This document shows, piece by piece, positions 7,789 through 15,423 of a stretch of 24,430 nt of DNA (position 1 is its first letter; each line of letters starts with the position of its first letter). The DNA is from an uncultured Campylobacter sp. (lineage in GTDB: Bacteria > Campylobacterota > Campylobacteria > Campylobacterales > Campylobacteraceae). The translations under genes and the position numbers were made by a program. The notes under the pieces were generated by a model that searched no databases, was not told where the DNA came from, and saw only the letters and a list, made by a program, of their open reading frames with translations. Location of the stretch: assembly GCF_938017615.1 (NCBI RefSeq), contig NZ_CALIJA010000212.1, positions 1-24,430 of the forward strand. The letters run 5' to 3'.

Positions 7789-8087
7789 AGCGTCTGGCAG
7801 GCGCACCAAGCCGATACCTGCCGAATTTGCGGCGGCGGAATTGCAGAATTTTGCGAATTACCCGTTTGCGGAATTTTGCCCTGCGAAATTTCGCGGCGCA
7901 TGCTTCATTATCAGCTCTCTACTGAGCGCTTTGCCCGACGCACGTTTCGCCTTTTATCTCGCTATACAGACAGCGCCGACCGCTCCATTACTCGCGCTCA
8001 CTATGTCATTTGCTACATTTGCTCGGAACCAACTGCGAAAAGCTGCAAATGCACCGAATTCTAACCGCACATCCTAAATTTCACCGT

Positions 8088-9074
8088 CTACGCAAAGGGC
8101 AGAATTTTTTTGTAGTTGCTCCACAGCTCGCTCTCCTCGCCGAAATACGCGAGCAGTCCGCGCGCGTTGCGATCGAAAGGATTGGGCTCTTTATGCAGCG
8201 CGATACGCTGCGACAGGCGCAGGTCGTAGGTATTGTATATCGCAGAATACGGCACCGGAAAGTCAGAAGCGTAAAGCAAGCGCGAGTGCACGTCCGTTTG
8301 GCTTGCTAGATGGGGCAGGGCTTTCGCGCGCACCGGCGTCATCAGCGCCGAAACGTCGGCGTAGAGGTTTTTATGCGTGCGCAGAAGCGCCAGAAGCGCG
8401 AAATAATCGTGTCCGAAATTTCGCGGGCGGCGCGAGAGCGCACGAAAAATATGTGAATACTCATAGTTAATCGCCATGTGCGCGCACACCGTCGTAACAC
8501 CCAGCTCAAGCGGCGCGTAGATCATCTCCAGCGCCTCGCAGCGGCGATTGCTCGGCACCGAGCTTTCGTTGCCGATGTGGATCACCAGCGGCAAGCCGAG
8601 CTTGGCGAGCTTTTCAAAATACGGCACGTAGCGGGGCAGCCTCGTATCCAGATCCCAATAATTTTGTAAAAATTTCGCCCCCTTAAATCCGAGCTCGAAG
8701 CAGCGATCGATCTCATCTAGCGCGTCTGCTCGCTTTGGATTGATGCTAAAAAACGGCACGATGAGATCAGGGTTTTTTTGATAAATTTCAAACACGCTGT
8801 CGTTGTCCGCACAGACGGTCTTATCGCGATGGATTAGCTCGCCCGCGTCGCTAAATTTAGCATCTACGCCGAAAAGCACTGCCTTTTTAACGTATTTCGA
8901 AGCTCTAAGCCCGCCGAGCAGAGCGTCCACATAGGCTTCATATGGCTCTTTGATCGCGCGCGATACGTCTATACCGAAGCGCCTGCCGAAAAGGCGCAGC
9001 GCGAGCCTGTCGTAAGGGCGGTCGAAGCGCACCTCCTTGCTTAGCAGATGGACGTGAAAATCAAGCGTTTGCAT
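8088..9074 (-). CDS. Amidohydrolase-family metal-dependent hydrolase
   Basis: The 328-residue protein is a TIM-barrel hydrolase of the amidohydrolase-2 type. Metal-ligand positions are visible in order: HVH at residues 7-9 on strand 1, GAKFLQNYWDLD in the middle, VIHIGNE (His of strand 5), CAHMAI (His of strand 6) and the catalytic Asp in YASDFPVPY (strand 8). This full set suggests an active enzyme. Members hydrolyse or decarboxylate small substrates; the specific one cannot be read from sequence. ATG at 9074 is preceded by AAGGAT five bases upstream. It stands alone, convergent with the esterase and divergent from the acetyltransferase. Confidence 0.82.
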   Translation of the reverse strand: MQTLDFHVHLLSKEVRFDRPYDRLALRLFGRRFGIDVSRAIKEPYEAYVDALLGGLRASKYVKKAVLFGVDAKFSDAGELIHRDKTVCADNDSVFEIYQKNPDLIVPFFSINPKRADALDEIDRCFELGFKGAKFLQNYWDLDTRLPRYVPYFEKLAKLGLPLVIHIGNESSVPSNRRCEALEMIYAPLELGVTTVCAHMAINYEYSHIFRALSRRPRNFGHDYFALLALLRTHKNLYADVSALMTPVRAKALPHLASQTDVHSRLLYASDFPVPYSAIYNTYDLRLSQRIALHKEPNPFDRNARGLLAYFGEESELWSNYKKILPFA

Positions 9075-9179
9075 CGGGGATCCTTGGGAAAATTTTGCCG
9101 AGTTTATATCAAATTGCGGTAAATGGTTAGAATTTTAAATTCGAGTTTAAATTTAAGCTCCGCGCCCTACTGCGCCTTT

Positions 9180-9193
9180 AAATTTTAAAATTT
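9180..9193. repeat. AAATTTTAAAATTT palindrome, copy 3
   Basis: Exact 14-mer embedded in a 20-bp perfect palindrome (9177-9196), within the divergent spacer between the amidohydrolase and the acetyltransferase genes. Confidence 0.85.
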
Positions 9194-9250
9194 AAACCTC
9201 GCCGCAAGAGCCGCTAATTGATATTTAATGCCGTTTTAAAGCTGCGGCGA

Positions 9251-9287
9251 TATACTTGCGATTTGAAAAGCTATTTCAATTAAGGAG
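9251..9287 (+). promoter_or_regulatory. Probable -10 box and RBS of the acetyltransferase gene
   Basis: TATACT at 9251-9256 resembles a -10 box and AAGGAG at 9282-9287 stands five bases before the ATG at 9293. No clear -35 element. Confidence 0.5.
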
Positions 9288-9292
9288 CGAAG

Positions 9293-9733
9293 ATGGAGTT
9301 TGAAATTTTAGAAAATTCCGCCGATTTTAAGCCTAGCGATCTGGATGAGATAATGGTCTCGATCGGCTGGGATACGGAGCAAAACGCAGCCTCCGTGCCG
9401 CCGCACGAGACATACAGGGTGTGGCGCACCTATGATTACGTGGCGATCGCCAAAATGCAGGGCAAGACCGTGGGGGTGCTGGAGGCGTTTTGCGACCGCG
9501 ACAACTTTGCTACGAGCTATCTTTACTGCGTGATAGTTCATAAGGATTATCAAAGGCGCGGTATCGGTACGGCGCTCGTAAATGCCTTTAATAAACGCTT
9601 TGCGCACACCACCACCTTTGTCGTGACCCCTCTGCACAAGGCTGAGGGCGCCGGAGAATTTCTACAAAAGTGCGGCTTTAAGGACGCGTCGGAACACTTT
9701 ACGATCCACATGAGGAAGCGAAATTCGATCTAG
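9293..9733 (+). CDS. GNAT-family N-acetyltransferase
   Basis: A 146-residue protein with the acetyl-CoA-binding motif A of GNAT enzymes, VHKDYQRRGIGTALVNAF (around residues 82-99), where QRRGIGTA contacts the pyrophosphate. It is followed by TTTFVVTPLHKAEGAGEFLQKCGF, which matches the motif B end (strand, helix, then the xFLxKxGF turn). The N-terminal half is the substrate side; the substrate (amine, peptide or antibiotic) cannot be told. Cytoplasmic, length typical. ATG chosen because of the AAGGAG five bases upstream. It is followed after about 100 bases by the toxin-antitoxin pair, and GNAT toxins exist, but this gene has no adjacent RHH-type antitoxin, so I regard it as an ordinary acetyltransferase. 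Confidence 0.88.
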   Translation: MEFEILENSADFKPSDLDEIMVSIGWDTEQNAASVPPHETYRVWRTYDYVAIAKMQGKTVGVLEAFCDRDNFATSYLYCVIVHKDYQRRGIGTALVNAFNKRFAHTTTFVVTPLHKAEGAGEFLQKCGFKDASEHFTIHMRKRNSI

Positions 9734-9740
9734 CGAGCAT

Positions 9741-9754
9741 AAATTTTAAAATTT
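9741..9754. repeat. AAATTTTAAAATTT palindrome, copy 4
   Basis: Exact 14-mer eight bases after the acetyltransferase stop codon. Confidence 0.85.
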
Positions 9755-9806
9755 TATGAGCTTTGGCTCTAAAACGGTTGGAATTTTAAATTTAGCTATG
9801 AGCTGC

Positions 9807-9829
9807 TATAATCGCTAAAATTTAAGGAG
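9807..9829 (+). promoter_or_regulatory. Probable promoter -10 and RBS of the toxin-antitoxin operon
   Basis: A perfect TATAAT at 9807-9812 is followed by AAGGAG at 9824-9829, five bases before the ATG at 9835. The predicted transcript start leaves only a short leader (about 15 bases). Autorepression by the antitoxin-toxin complex is usual for such operons; no clear palindromic operator stands out next to the -10. Confidence 0.55.
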
Positions 9830-9834
9830 CCAAA

Positions 9835-10086
9835 ATGATCACTATGCAGATCCAAAGCGGCGTCGATCGCGATACTCTCGAAACTTTTAAGAAGCTTTTT
9901 TTAAAAATCGATCCTGCCGCACAGATCACTCTAAGCGGCGAGAAAAGCTTAGAAACGATTTTATCGGAGTTTAGATCAGGCGAAAGTTACGACGAGATAA
10001 AAAACGGAATGGATGCGGACTTAAAATCATACGCAAACGGCGATCTAAGCGGCTTTGAGGAGCTAGGCAAGGGCTGGAAAAATTGA
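9835..10086 (+). CDS. Probable type II antitoxin
   Basis: An 83-residue acidic protein directly upstream of, and overlapping, a RelE/ParE-type toxin gene. The N-terminal part alternates short strand and helix (MQIQSGVDRDTLETFKKLFLKI) and the C-terminal half is polar and acidic (DEIKNGMDADLKSYANGDLSGFEEL), as expected of a toxin-binding tail. I do not recognise the DNA-binding family. The start is ATG at 9835; a second ATG at 9844 is possible but sits too far from AAGGAG. The antitoxin role is inferred from size, order and overlap, not from a motif. Confidence 0.75.
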   Translation: MITMQIQSGVDRDTLETFKKLFLKIDPAAQITLSGEKSLETILSEFRSGESYDEIKNGMDADLKSYANGDLSGFEELGKGWKN

Positions 10087-10364
10087 AAATAATCCAGTCT
10101 AAAAGATTTCGCGCGCAACTTAGCAAGATCGTAGAATTTATCGCAGAGCGCTCAGAGGATGCGGCGGAAAATTTTAAAAACGAGCTTTTTACGCGAGCAG
10201 GCGAGCTTGGCTTTATGCCGTACAAATTTCGTAGATCAAAAAGCTTTGACGATGATAAAATTAGAGATTTTGTATTTAAGGGTTTCGTAATCCCGTATCT
10301 AATAGACGAACCCAGCTATTCGATCGTTATCCTAGCGATATTTAAGCAAAATCTATTGAGATAG
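10083..10364 (+). CDS. RelE/ParE-superfamily toxin
   Basis: A basic 93-residue protein with the ParE/RelE pattern: an N-terminal strand and helix pair (MKIIQSKRFRAQLSKIVEFIAERS, residues 1-24), the central KFRRSKSFDDDKIRDFVFKGFVIPYLID, and the C-terminal IVILAIFKQNLLR strand, which matches the family's IxILxIxHxR ending. ParE members poison gyrase, RelE members cut mRNA on the ribosome; sequence alone does not separate them. The start is TTG at 10083, overlapping the antitoxin stop as TTGA. A weak start overlapping the antitoxin gene would keep toxin below antitoxin. Family length is 85-100, so it looks intact. Confidence 0.85.
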   Translation: MKIIQSKRFRAQLSKIVEFIAERSEDAAENFKNELFTRAGELGFMPYKFRRSKSFDDDKIRDFVFKGFVIPYLIDEPSYSIVILAIFKQNLLR

Positions 10365-10589
10365 CTTGACGCCCGTTTAAAAACATCTGCGTTTAAAATT
10401 CCGCGCTCCGTTTATTAAAACCACCCATTCGCCGCCGTCGCAGCGCCAAAGAAATCAACCGCTCGTCTGCGCTAAATCACCGCATATTCGCGCCGGGCGC
10501 CGTAAATTCTAATTTTACGCATATCGCACGGCGCGCGAAAGCAACTCCGCTCACCCCTGCGCAAAAGCAAACCTAAAAGAATTTTCGGC

Positions 10590-10610
10590 TACAATTTCCC
10601 CGAATAAAGG
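10590..10610 (+). promoter_or_regulatory. Possible -10 box and RBS of the MATE gene
   Basis: TACAAT at 10590-10595 resembles a -10 box, and AAAGG at 10606-10610 lies six bases before the ATG at 10617. The remaining 225 bases after the toxin gene show no other feature. Confidence 0.4.
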
Positions 10611-10616
10611 CAAAAT

Positions 10617-11939
10617 ATGAAAGAAATCTCGCTACTAAGGCTCTCGCTCGCAATCTACGTCGATATGTTTTTGCGCCTAGTAACCACGTTTATCAACACC
10701 TACATGATCTCGCGCGTGGACGTCTCGCTCGTGGGCGCGCTGGGGGCGGGCAACGAGATATTTTTGCTCTTCGTCACCGTTTTCGGTTTCCTCGCCGTGG
10801 GCTGCTCGGTACTCGTAGCGCAGGCGCTTGGAGCGAAAAACAAAGTCCTAGCGATGCGCGCGATCCACACAAGCATCGCATTCAACGCGCTCGTGGGGCT
10901 TTGCAGCGGCGTTTTCGTCTTTAGCTGCGCGCCGTTTTTACTCCGCGCGCTGCAAGTGCCCGCCGAGCTTTTGAGCGAAAGCGCGATCTATCTTAAGGTC
11001 ATCAGCATCGTCTTTGCGATAGACGCCGTCGCGATCGTGCTTAGCGCCATCGTACGCGTCTATGGATACGCAAATTTCATCATCGCAGTCTCCGTGGTGA
11101 TGAATCTAGTGACGCTCGCGGGCAACTACGTCGTTCTCTTTAGGCCGTTCGGACTGCCGTACTACGGGCTTGAGGGCATCGGCGTGAGCACGATCGCGGG
11201 GCGCATGATCGGCGTATTTTTATTCTTCCTCATCATCACGAAGGTGCTAAAGATAAAATTTTACCTCACGATGTTTTTAAAGATCAAGCTCGCTACACTG
11301 CGCAAAATTCTATCCGTAGGGCTTCCGAGCGCTGGCGAAAACATGCTGTGGATCGTGCAGTATCTAGTCGCCTTCGCCTTCGTCGCGAGCATGGGCGAGG
11401 CGAGCCTTACCGTGCAGACGATCTATTTTCAAATTTCATCATTCATCTTCTTCGGCGGAAGCGCGATCAGTATGGCAAACGAAGTGATCGTAGGCCGCCT
11501 CGTAGGCGCCGCCAAGCCGCAGGAGGCGTACCGACACACTTTTACCGCGCTGCGCTTCGGGCTCAGGGCGACGGCGCTTTTCGTCGCGATCGTGTTTTTG
11601 GCGCGCGAGCAGATCATGGAGATGTTGAGCCTAAGCGAGGCGCACAAGCAGGTTATGAGGCCGCTTTTTTACCTAACGCTCGGGCTTGAGTTCGGACGGA
11701 CGCTTAATATCGTGTTCGTAAACGCCCTGCGCGCAAGCGGCGACGCGAGGTTTCCATTTGTGATGGGCGTGATCTTTATGTGGGGCGTATCGATCCCGGT
11801 GGGCTGGCTTTTAGGTATCCATTTGGGATATGGAATTTTGGGCGTTTGGATCGGGTTTTTCTGCGACGAGTGGCTGCGCGGCAGCGCGAATACAGTGCGA
11901 TGGATAAGTAAAAAATGGCAGAGCAAAAAGTTAGTCTAA
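10617..11939 (+). CDS. MATE-family multidrug/toxic compound efflux transporter
   Basis: The 440-residue protein has about twelve hydrophobic segments in two pseudo-symmetric halves, the architecture of the MATE family, which exports organic cations and drugs in exchange for Na+ or H+. The family-like VALVGALGAGNEIFLLF pattern appears here as VDVSLVGALGAGNEIFLLF in residues 34-52, followed by VAQALGAKNKVLAMRA near residue 67, the typical loop after TM2. The second half repeats this as MANEVIVGRLVGAAKPQEAYRH. Length is normal (about 440-460). ATG at 10617 with AAAGG six bases upstream. The last 25 bases overlap the start of the metallopeptidase gene. The substrate is not deducible. Confidence 0.9.
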   Translation: MKEISLLRLSLAIYVDMFLRLVTTFINTYMISRVDVSLVGALGAGNEIFLLFVTVFGFLAVGCSVLVAQALGAKNKVLAMRAIHTSIAFNALVGLCSGVFVFSCAPFLLRALQVPAELLSESAIYLKVISIVFAIDAVAIVLSAIVRVYGYANFIIAVSVVMNLVTLAGNYVVLFRPFGLPYYGLEGIGVSTIAGRMIGVFLFFLIITKVLKIKFYLTMFLKIKLATLRKILSVGLPSAGENMLWIVQYLVAFAFVASMGEASLTVQTIYFQISSFIFFGGSAISMANEVIVGRLVGAAKPQEAYRHTFTALRFGLRATALFVAIVFLAREQIMEMLSLSEAHKQVMRPLFYLTLGLEFGRTLNIVFVNALRASGDARFPFVMGVIFMWGVSIPVGWLLGIHLGYGILGVWIGFFCDEWLRGSANTVRWISKKWQSKKLV

Positions 11940-13348
11940 ATTTGCTGGGCCTGCCGATCAGTCTACGTTTTAAGCGGATGAAATACGCGCGCATCCGCAT
12001 CAATAAAGAGTGTGAGATCAGCGTCAGCGTACCGCGCTCCTACACCGCAGCGCAGGCAGAAAATTTCATCCTAAAGCACGAAAGCTGGATCCGCCAAACG
12101 CTAGAGCGGCTGCGAAGCAAGCTTTTAGCAAGCGATCAGGTTAAAATTTTAGGCAAAATTTACAAGCTGAAATTTAGCCGCGAGGTCGGGCTCGACGCAA
12201 ACTGCGGCGCGAGTAAAAATTTAGACAATGGCGATGCGCAGGGCTGCGTAGGCAGCGGCGTAAGCCATGTGCGCGGCGGCGTACATTCGGCTCATTTACA
12301 AAGCGGCGCGGACATAAGCAGTAACGGCGACGATGTGAGAGGCAGCGCAAACAATGCTACGGGCGGCACGGGTGACGGTGCGTGCGGCGCCACGGGAAGT
12401 GAAATTTTAAAATTTCACTCGGGCGAACACACTTCGCAAAGTAGTGCGGCGGGCGAGGATTTAAAATTTAACCTACCGGACGATGCTGCGCAAGGGCTAG
12501 CGCAGCAGAGTGAAATGCGACAAAGCAGCGGGTTTATAAATACGGCGGCACAAAATGGCGCAGCGGACGCAGATTTGGAATTTAATCTCGCGCGAGAGGA
12601 CGCAAGCCTGGAAGGTGGCGAAAATTTAAAATTTCACTCGGATGGGTGCATTCCGCAAAGCAGCGATGCTGGCAAATTTAGCTCCACCTCAAACGGCGAA
12701 AATTTTAAATTTAATCCTACCGCAAGGGGCGAAATTTTAAAATTTAAACCTGTCACGGGTGAGGGAATTTCAAATTTAAAACCCGCTGCAAGCAGAGAAA
12801 TTTCAAATTTTAGCTCTGTCGTGGGCGAAGGAATTTTAAAATTTAAACCGGCTGTGAATGAAGGAACTTCAAAAGCCGTGAGCGAAAACGCGCCGCAAAA
12901 TGTAGCACAAAGCGCGCAAGCGGCGGAGCGCGACGAGCCCGATTTTACGATCAAAAATTTTATCCAAAGCTCTAAATTTAAAGATAAAATTTTCATGTCA
13001 CGAGACGTGATCTTTTGCAAGAGCGAGGGCGAGTTTGCGGCGTTTAAAAAGGTCTTTGCGCTTGAGCTTTATCTGCGCTATATCGAGAAATTTTCCCCGC
13101 GGATAGGCCGCAAGATCGCGCGGGTGCGGGTACGCAAAATGCAGACGCGCTGGGGCAGCTGCAACCACGCAAAGGGCTATCTCAACTTCTCGCTAAGCCT
13201 GATAGAGCGGGATCCGCGCTTCGTCGAATACGTCGTGCTGCACGAGCTCGCGCACCTCATCCACGCAAACCACGGAGCGGATTTTTACGCGCTCATCGCG
13301 CAGATCATGCCCGATTTTAGGGCACGTATCAAGCTAGGCAAGGGCTAG
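11915..13348 (+). CDS. YgjP-type (DUF45/SprT-like) metallopeptidase with a large repetitive insert
   Basis: The 477-residue product is a normal YgjP-like zinc metallopeptidase interrupted by about 260 extra residues. The N-terminal module (1-90; RRMKYARIRI-type strands, VPRSYTAAQAENFILKHESWI) and the C-terminal module (about 351-477) are family-typical. The latter holds MQTRWGSC (409-416), the zinc motif HELAH (443-447) and the third ligand His454 in HANHGADF. Between them lies a low-complexity section rich in Gly, Ser, Ala, Asn, Glu and recurring LKF/FKF words. It contains at least five 11-residue repeats (261-315) and two copies of an LKFHS...QSS motif (165-177 and 238-250). Family members are usually about 220-240 residues, so the insert doubles the size. 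The frame is open throughout. Start ATG 25 bases inside the MATE gene. Confidence 0.85.
   Translation: MAEQKVSLNLLGLPISLRFKRMKYARIRINKECEISVSVPRSYTAAQAENFILKHESWIRQTLERLRSKLLASDQVKILGKIYKLKFSREVGLDANCGASKNLDNGDAQGCVGSGVSHVRGGVHSAHLQSGADISSNGDDVRGSANNATGGTGDGACGATGSEILKFHSGEHTSQSSAAGEDLKFNLPDDAAQGLAQQSEMRQSSGFINTAAQNGAADADLEFNLAREDASLEGGENLKFHSDGCIPQSSDAGKFSSTSNGENFKFNPTARGEILKFKPVTGEGISNLKPAASREISNFSSVVGEGILKFKPAVNEGTSKAVSENAPQNVAQSAQAAERDEPDFTIKNFIQSSKFKDKIFMSRDVIFCKSEGEFAAFKKVFALELYLRYIEKFSPRIGRKIARVRVRKMQTRWGSCNHAKGYLNFSLSLIERDPRFVEYVVLHELAHLIHANHGADFYALIAQIMPDFRARIKLGKG
12398..12419. repeat. 22-bp perfect palindrome inside the metallopeptidase gene
   Basis: The 14-mer AAATTTTAAAATTT (12402-12415) is flanked by AGTG on the left and CACT on the right, giving a 22-bp perfect palindrome in coding DNA (codons about 162-169). 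Confidence 0.9.
12695..12859 (+). repeat. Five degenerate 33-bp tandem repeats
   Basis: Five in-frame units of 11 codons: GENFKFNPTAR, GEILKFKPVTG, EGISNLKPAAS, REISNFSSVVG and EGILKFKPAVN. A sixth, weaker unit follows (EGTSKAVSENA). Each unit starts with a Gly/Arg-Glu pair followed by an AAATTT-type DNA core; the exact 14-mer lies at 12732-12745. Because unit length is a multiple of three, gain or loss of units keeps the gene open. Confidence 0.8.
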
Positions 13349-13522
13349 TTCGCGAACGGAGCGCTCGTTTAAATTTTGCGTCACTGCGGCAGATCTTTGC
13401 AGTCGATAAATTTCAACCGATCTTTCACTCCTCTTTCGCCCCACGCTGTAGCAGGCCGTAGCCCGGTCCGAATTTGCGCGGCACAGGCGGCGAAATTTCG
13501 CAAATTTTCGCGGGCGCAAACG

Positions 13523-13963
13523 CTAATCTAAAGCCGCAAATTCCACGTATTTCTCCATCGCAACCAGCAAGAGCCAGCGCGCGGTAGGGCTGAAAAAATA
13601 GTGGTGTTCTGGGACCTGCTCCATTATAAATTTTAAAAAATCGTAAAAATATTCGGGCGCAAATTTAACCTCGGTGCTCGTCAGGCTATCGCCCAGATAG
13701 CGGATTTCGCCGCCTAAAATCCTTGCTTTTACCGTGGGGTTTGCGTCTATGAAGCTTCTGGCACCGGCAAAGTTCAGGCAGTCCGCGGTCGCGTAATCTT
13801 TCGAACCCCGCAAGACGGGCTTGGAGCCGATGAGGGCGAAATTTTCCTCTATAAATTTCACTCCGCCCTCGCTCACCCGCCAGCGATCGCCCAAGCTCGA
13901 TAAAAACGCAAACATCTCATCATCTGCGGATCTGAAATTCGCAGGTTCGTTTTTGCGATCCAT
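13523..13963 (-). CDS. Uncharacterised small soluble protein
   Basis: I do not recognise this 146-residue protein. It has no signal peptide or membrane segment and a mixed charged/aromatic composition. Conserved-looking stretches are GDRWRVSEGGVKFIEENFALIG near the N-terminus and EHHYFFSPTARWLLLVAMEKYVEFAAL at the C-terminus. Ending on an aromatic HHYFF strand followed by a Trp-containing strand is a pattern shared with some small immunity-type proteins, but no toxin gene is adjacent, so this is only a hint. I chose the ATG at 13963 because AAGGAC stands four bases upstream; a longer version from 14077 adds 38 residues without a ribosome binding site. It is encoded next to the A+T-rich transporter gene on the same strand. 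Confidence 0.65.
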   Translation of the reverse strand: MDRKNEPANFRSADDEMFAFLSSLGDRWRVSEGGVKFIEENFALIGSKPVLRGSKDYATADCLNFAGARSFIDANPTVKARILGGEIRYLGDSLTSTEVKFAPEYFYDFLKFIMEQVPEHHYFFSPTARWLLLVAMEKYVEFAALD

Positions 13964-14178
13964 CTTTGTCCTTTTTAAATTCATAGTTGCTTTTATTTTG
14001 AAATTTTTACGATAAAGAACAGAAAATATGTTTGATTTAATCTTTTTAAAATCATTATATTGAATTAGGCTAATCAAGGTTTCCCGAGCTCTTTTTATTT
14101 CAAGCGAAATCCTTTACCGCCCTTTAAAATTCAACCAATTCAAATAATCGTTCTTTCTTTATTTTTTTTGAACTTTAT

Positions 14179-15423
14179 TTATTTGTTATCATCAGTGAAC
14201 TGCTCTTTGACAAGATCTTTGATATCGCTTTTAATACTTTTAGTATCAACTATTGAATCCTCACCCAGCTTCTGAAATTTTTCTTTATCTGCCTTCGTAT
14301 ATTCCTGTTCATCATCATATTTTTTTGTGATCAACCGAATCATCTTGCGACGCAAAAACTTCTCATCTCTAATATTTGACCTCTCTTTGATCCACCCAAT
14401 TAGTAATACCATCAACATTATAAAACCAATATAACCTAGAATTGGATACATAATCGATACTAATTTTTTAAAGCCCATAAAGGATAATATATACCCTACA
14501 ACTACGGTGCCAATCATAATTGGATAAAAACGTTTTGATTGATTAGATGAGAAACGTTTTGCTAAGGCATAGAACAAACTGAAAGCAGTATTAAAGATCA
14601 AGCCGAAGATAACAAGTGCATACACAAACGCAAATGCAGGGTGAATCTGTTTGGCAATAGCCAACATAGGAATATCAACAGTCGTTGCAAGTTTTACATT
14701 TGCATATAAGATACAGGTTGTAACTGTGATGATAATACCGATTATAAATCCACCCAAAGTACCACCTTTTTCTGCTACACCAATCCTCATAATGGATCCC
14801 CCTAATACAAAAGCCATTGATACACCTGTCATAACGCAGAGCGAAAAATAATTCAGAACAGAAAACCAGATATTTGGCATTGGAGTAGAGATTGTATTTG
14901 CAATTGTTTCTAATTCTTTAAAATCAAAACGTTGACTTGCAAAGGTATACACTGCCATAATCATAATCATGATAAAAATAATAGGCGTAAATATTCCGAT
15001 CACATTCGTGATTTTTTCAAAATCAAGAAAGCTAACAAGGATTATCAATACGGCACATAGGAGTGCTCCTGACCAGAATGGCATGCCAAATTGCTGATTA
15101 AGATTTGATCCAGCCCCGGCAATCATGACAAAACCTACCACAAAACAGCAAATAATTAAAGAAATATCAAGAATTTTATTAGTGATAGATCCAGCAATTT
15201 GTGAAAGAACTTCAAAGTGATCATTGGATCTAAAATAACTACCGAATGTAATAATGATTTTACCAAAGACGGCATTGAGGATACCAAGAATAACGGCTCC
15301 AAGAATACCCCATTTGCCAAAACTGACGAAATATTGCATCAGATCCTGACCGGACGATAATCCAGCACCGACAATAACCCCAACATATGCTAACGCTACA
15401 TTTAAAATTTGTTTTAACATCAT
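14179..15423 (-). CDS. YkvI-family membrane transporter, probably acquired
   Basis: The 414-residue protein has about ten hydrophobic segments up to residue 345 and a charged cytoplasmic tail of about 70 residues. The first segment, VALAYVGVIVGAGLSSGQD, is the hallmark of the YkvI (COG3949) group, related to amino-acid/cation symporters of the LeuT-like fold; the substrate is unknown. The group is best known from Gram-positive bacteria. Base use differs sharply from neighbours: one line (14701-14760) has 20 G+C of 60, against 37 of 60 in dnaJ (16201-16260), and codon choice lacks the local style. Two start codons stand together (15423 and 15420); AGAGG lies four and seven bases upstream, so the second may be used. 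Horizontal acquisition is inferred. No mobility gene or terminal repeat is visible around it. Confidence 0.85.
   Translation of the reverse strand: MMLKQILNVALAYVGVIVGAGLSSGQDLMQYFVSFGKWGILGAVILGILNAVFGKIIITFGSYFRSNDHFEVLSQIAGSITNKILDISLIICCFVVGFVMIAGAGSNLNQQFGMPFWSGALLCAVLIILVSFLDFEKITNVIGIFTPIIFIMIMIMAVYTFASQRFDFKELETIANTISTPMPNIWFSVLNYFSLCVMTGVSMAFVLGGSIMRIGVAEKGGTLGGFIIGIIITVTTCILYANVKLATTVDIPMLAIAKQIHPAFAFVYALVIFGLIFNTAFSLFYALAKRFSSNQSKRFYPIMIGTVVVGYILSFMGFKKLVSIMYPILGYIGFIMLMVLLIGWIKERSNIRDEKFLRRKMIRLITKKYDDEQEYTKADKEKFQKLGEDSIVDTKSIKSDIKDLVKEQFTDDNK

Larger units (their letters stand above)
7178..8087. other. 910-base gene desert between convergent genes
   Basis: No gene is credible here. 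A 78-codon + frame at 7841-8077 has no ribosome binding site and no recognisable composition. The region does hold structure: hairpins at 7293-7315, 7668-7696 and 7728-7755, two exact copies of AAATTTTAAAATTT (7187 and 7775), and a cluster of GAATTTTGC-like repeats around 7825-7900. A minus-strand frame interrupted by one stop (7424-7696) may be a decayed gene. Confidence 0.6.

Noticed and set aside
7841..8077. A small gene of 78 codons on the + strand
   Set aside because: No ribosome binding site, no recognisable composition, and overlapping frames of similar length exist; it looks like chance.
9293..10364. A three-gene GNAT-toxin module
   Set aside because: The acetyltransferase has its own promoter and no adjacent RHH antitoxin, and the following pair is complete by itself.
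12695..12859. CRISPR array
   Set aside because: The 33-bp units are tandem without spacers, are degenerate, and lie in frame inside a coding gene with no cas genes nearby.
14162..14169. Phase-variable T8 tract
   Set aside because: It is intergenic, only eight bases, just beyond the 3' end of the transporter, and not placed in a promoter or reading frame.
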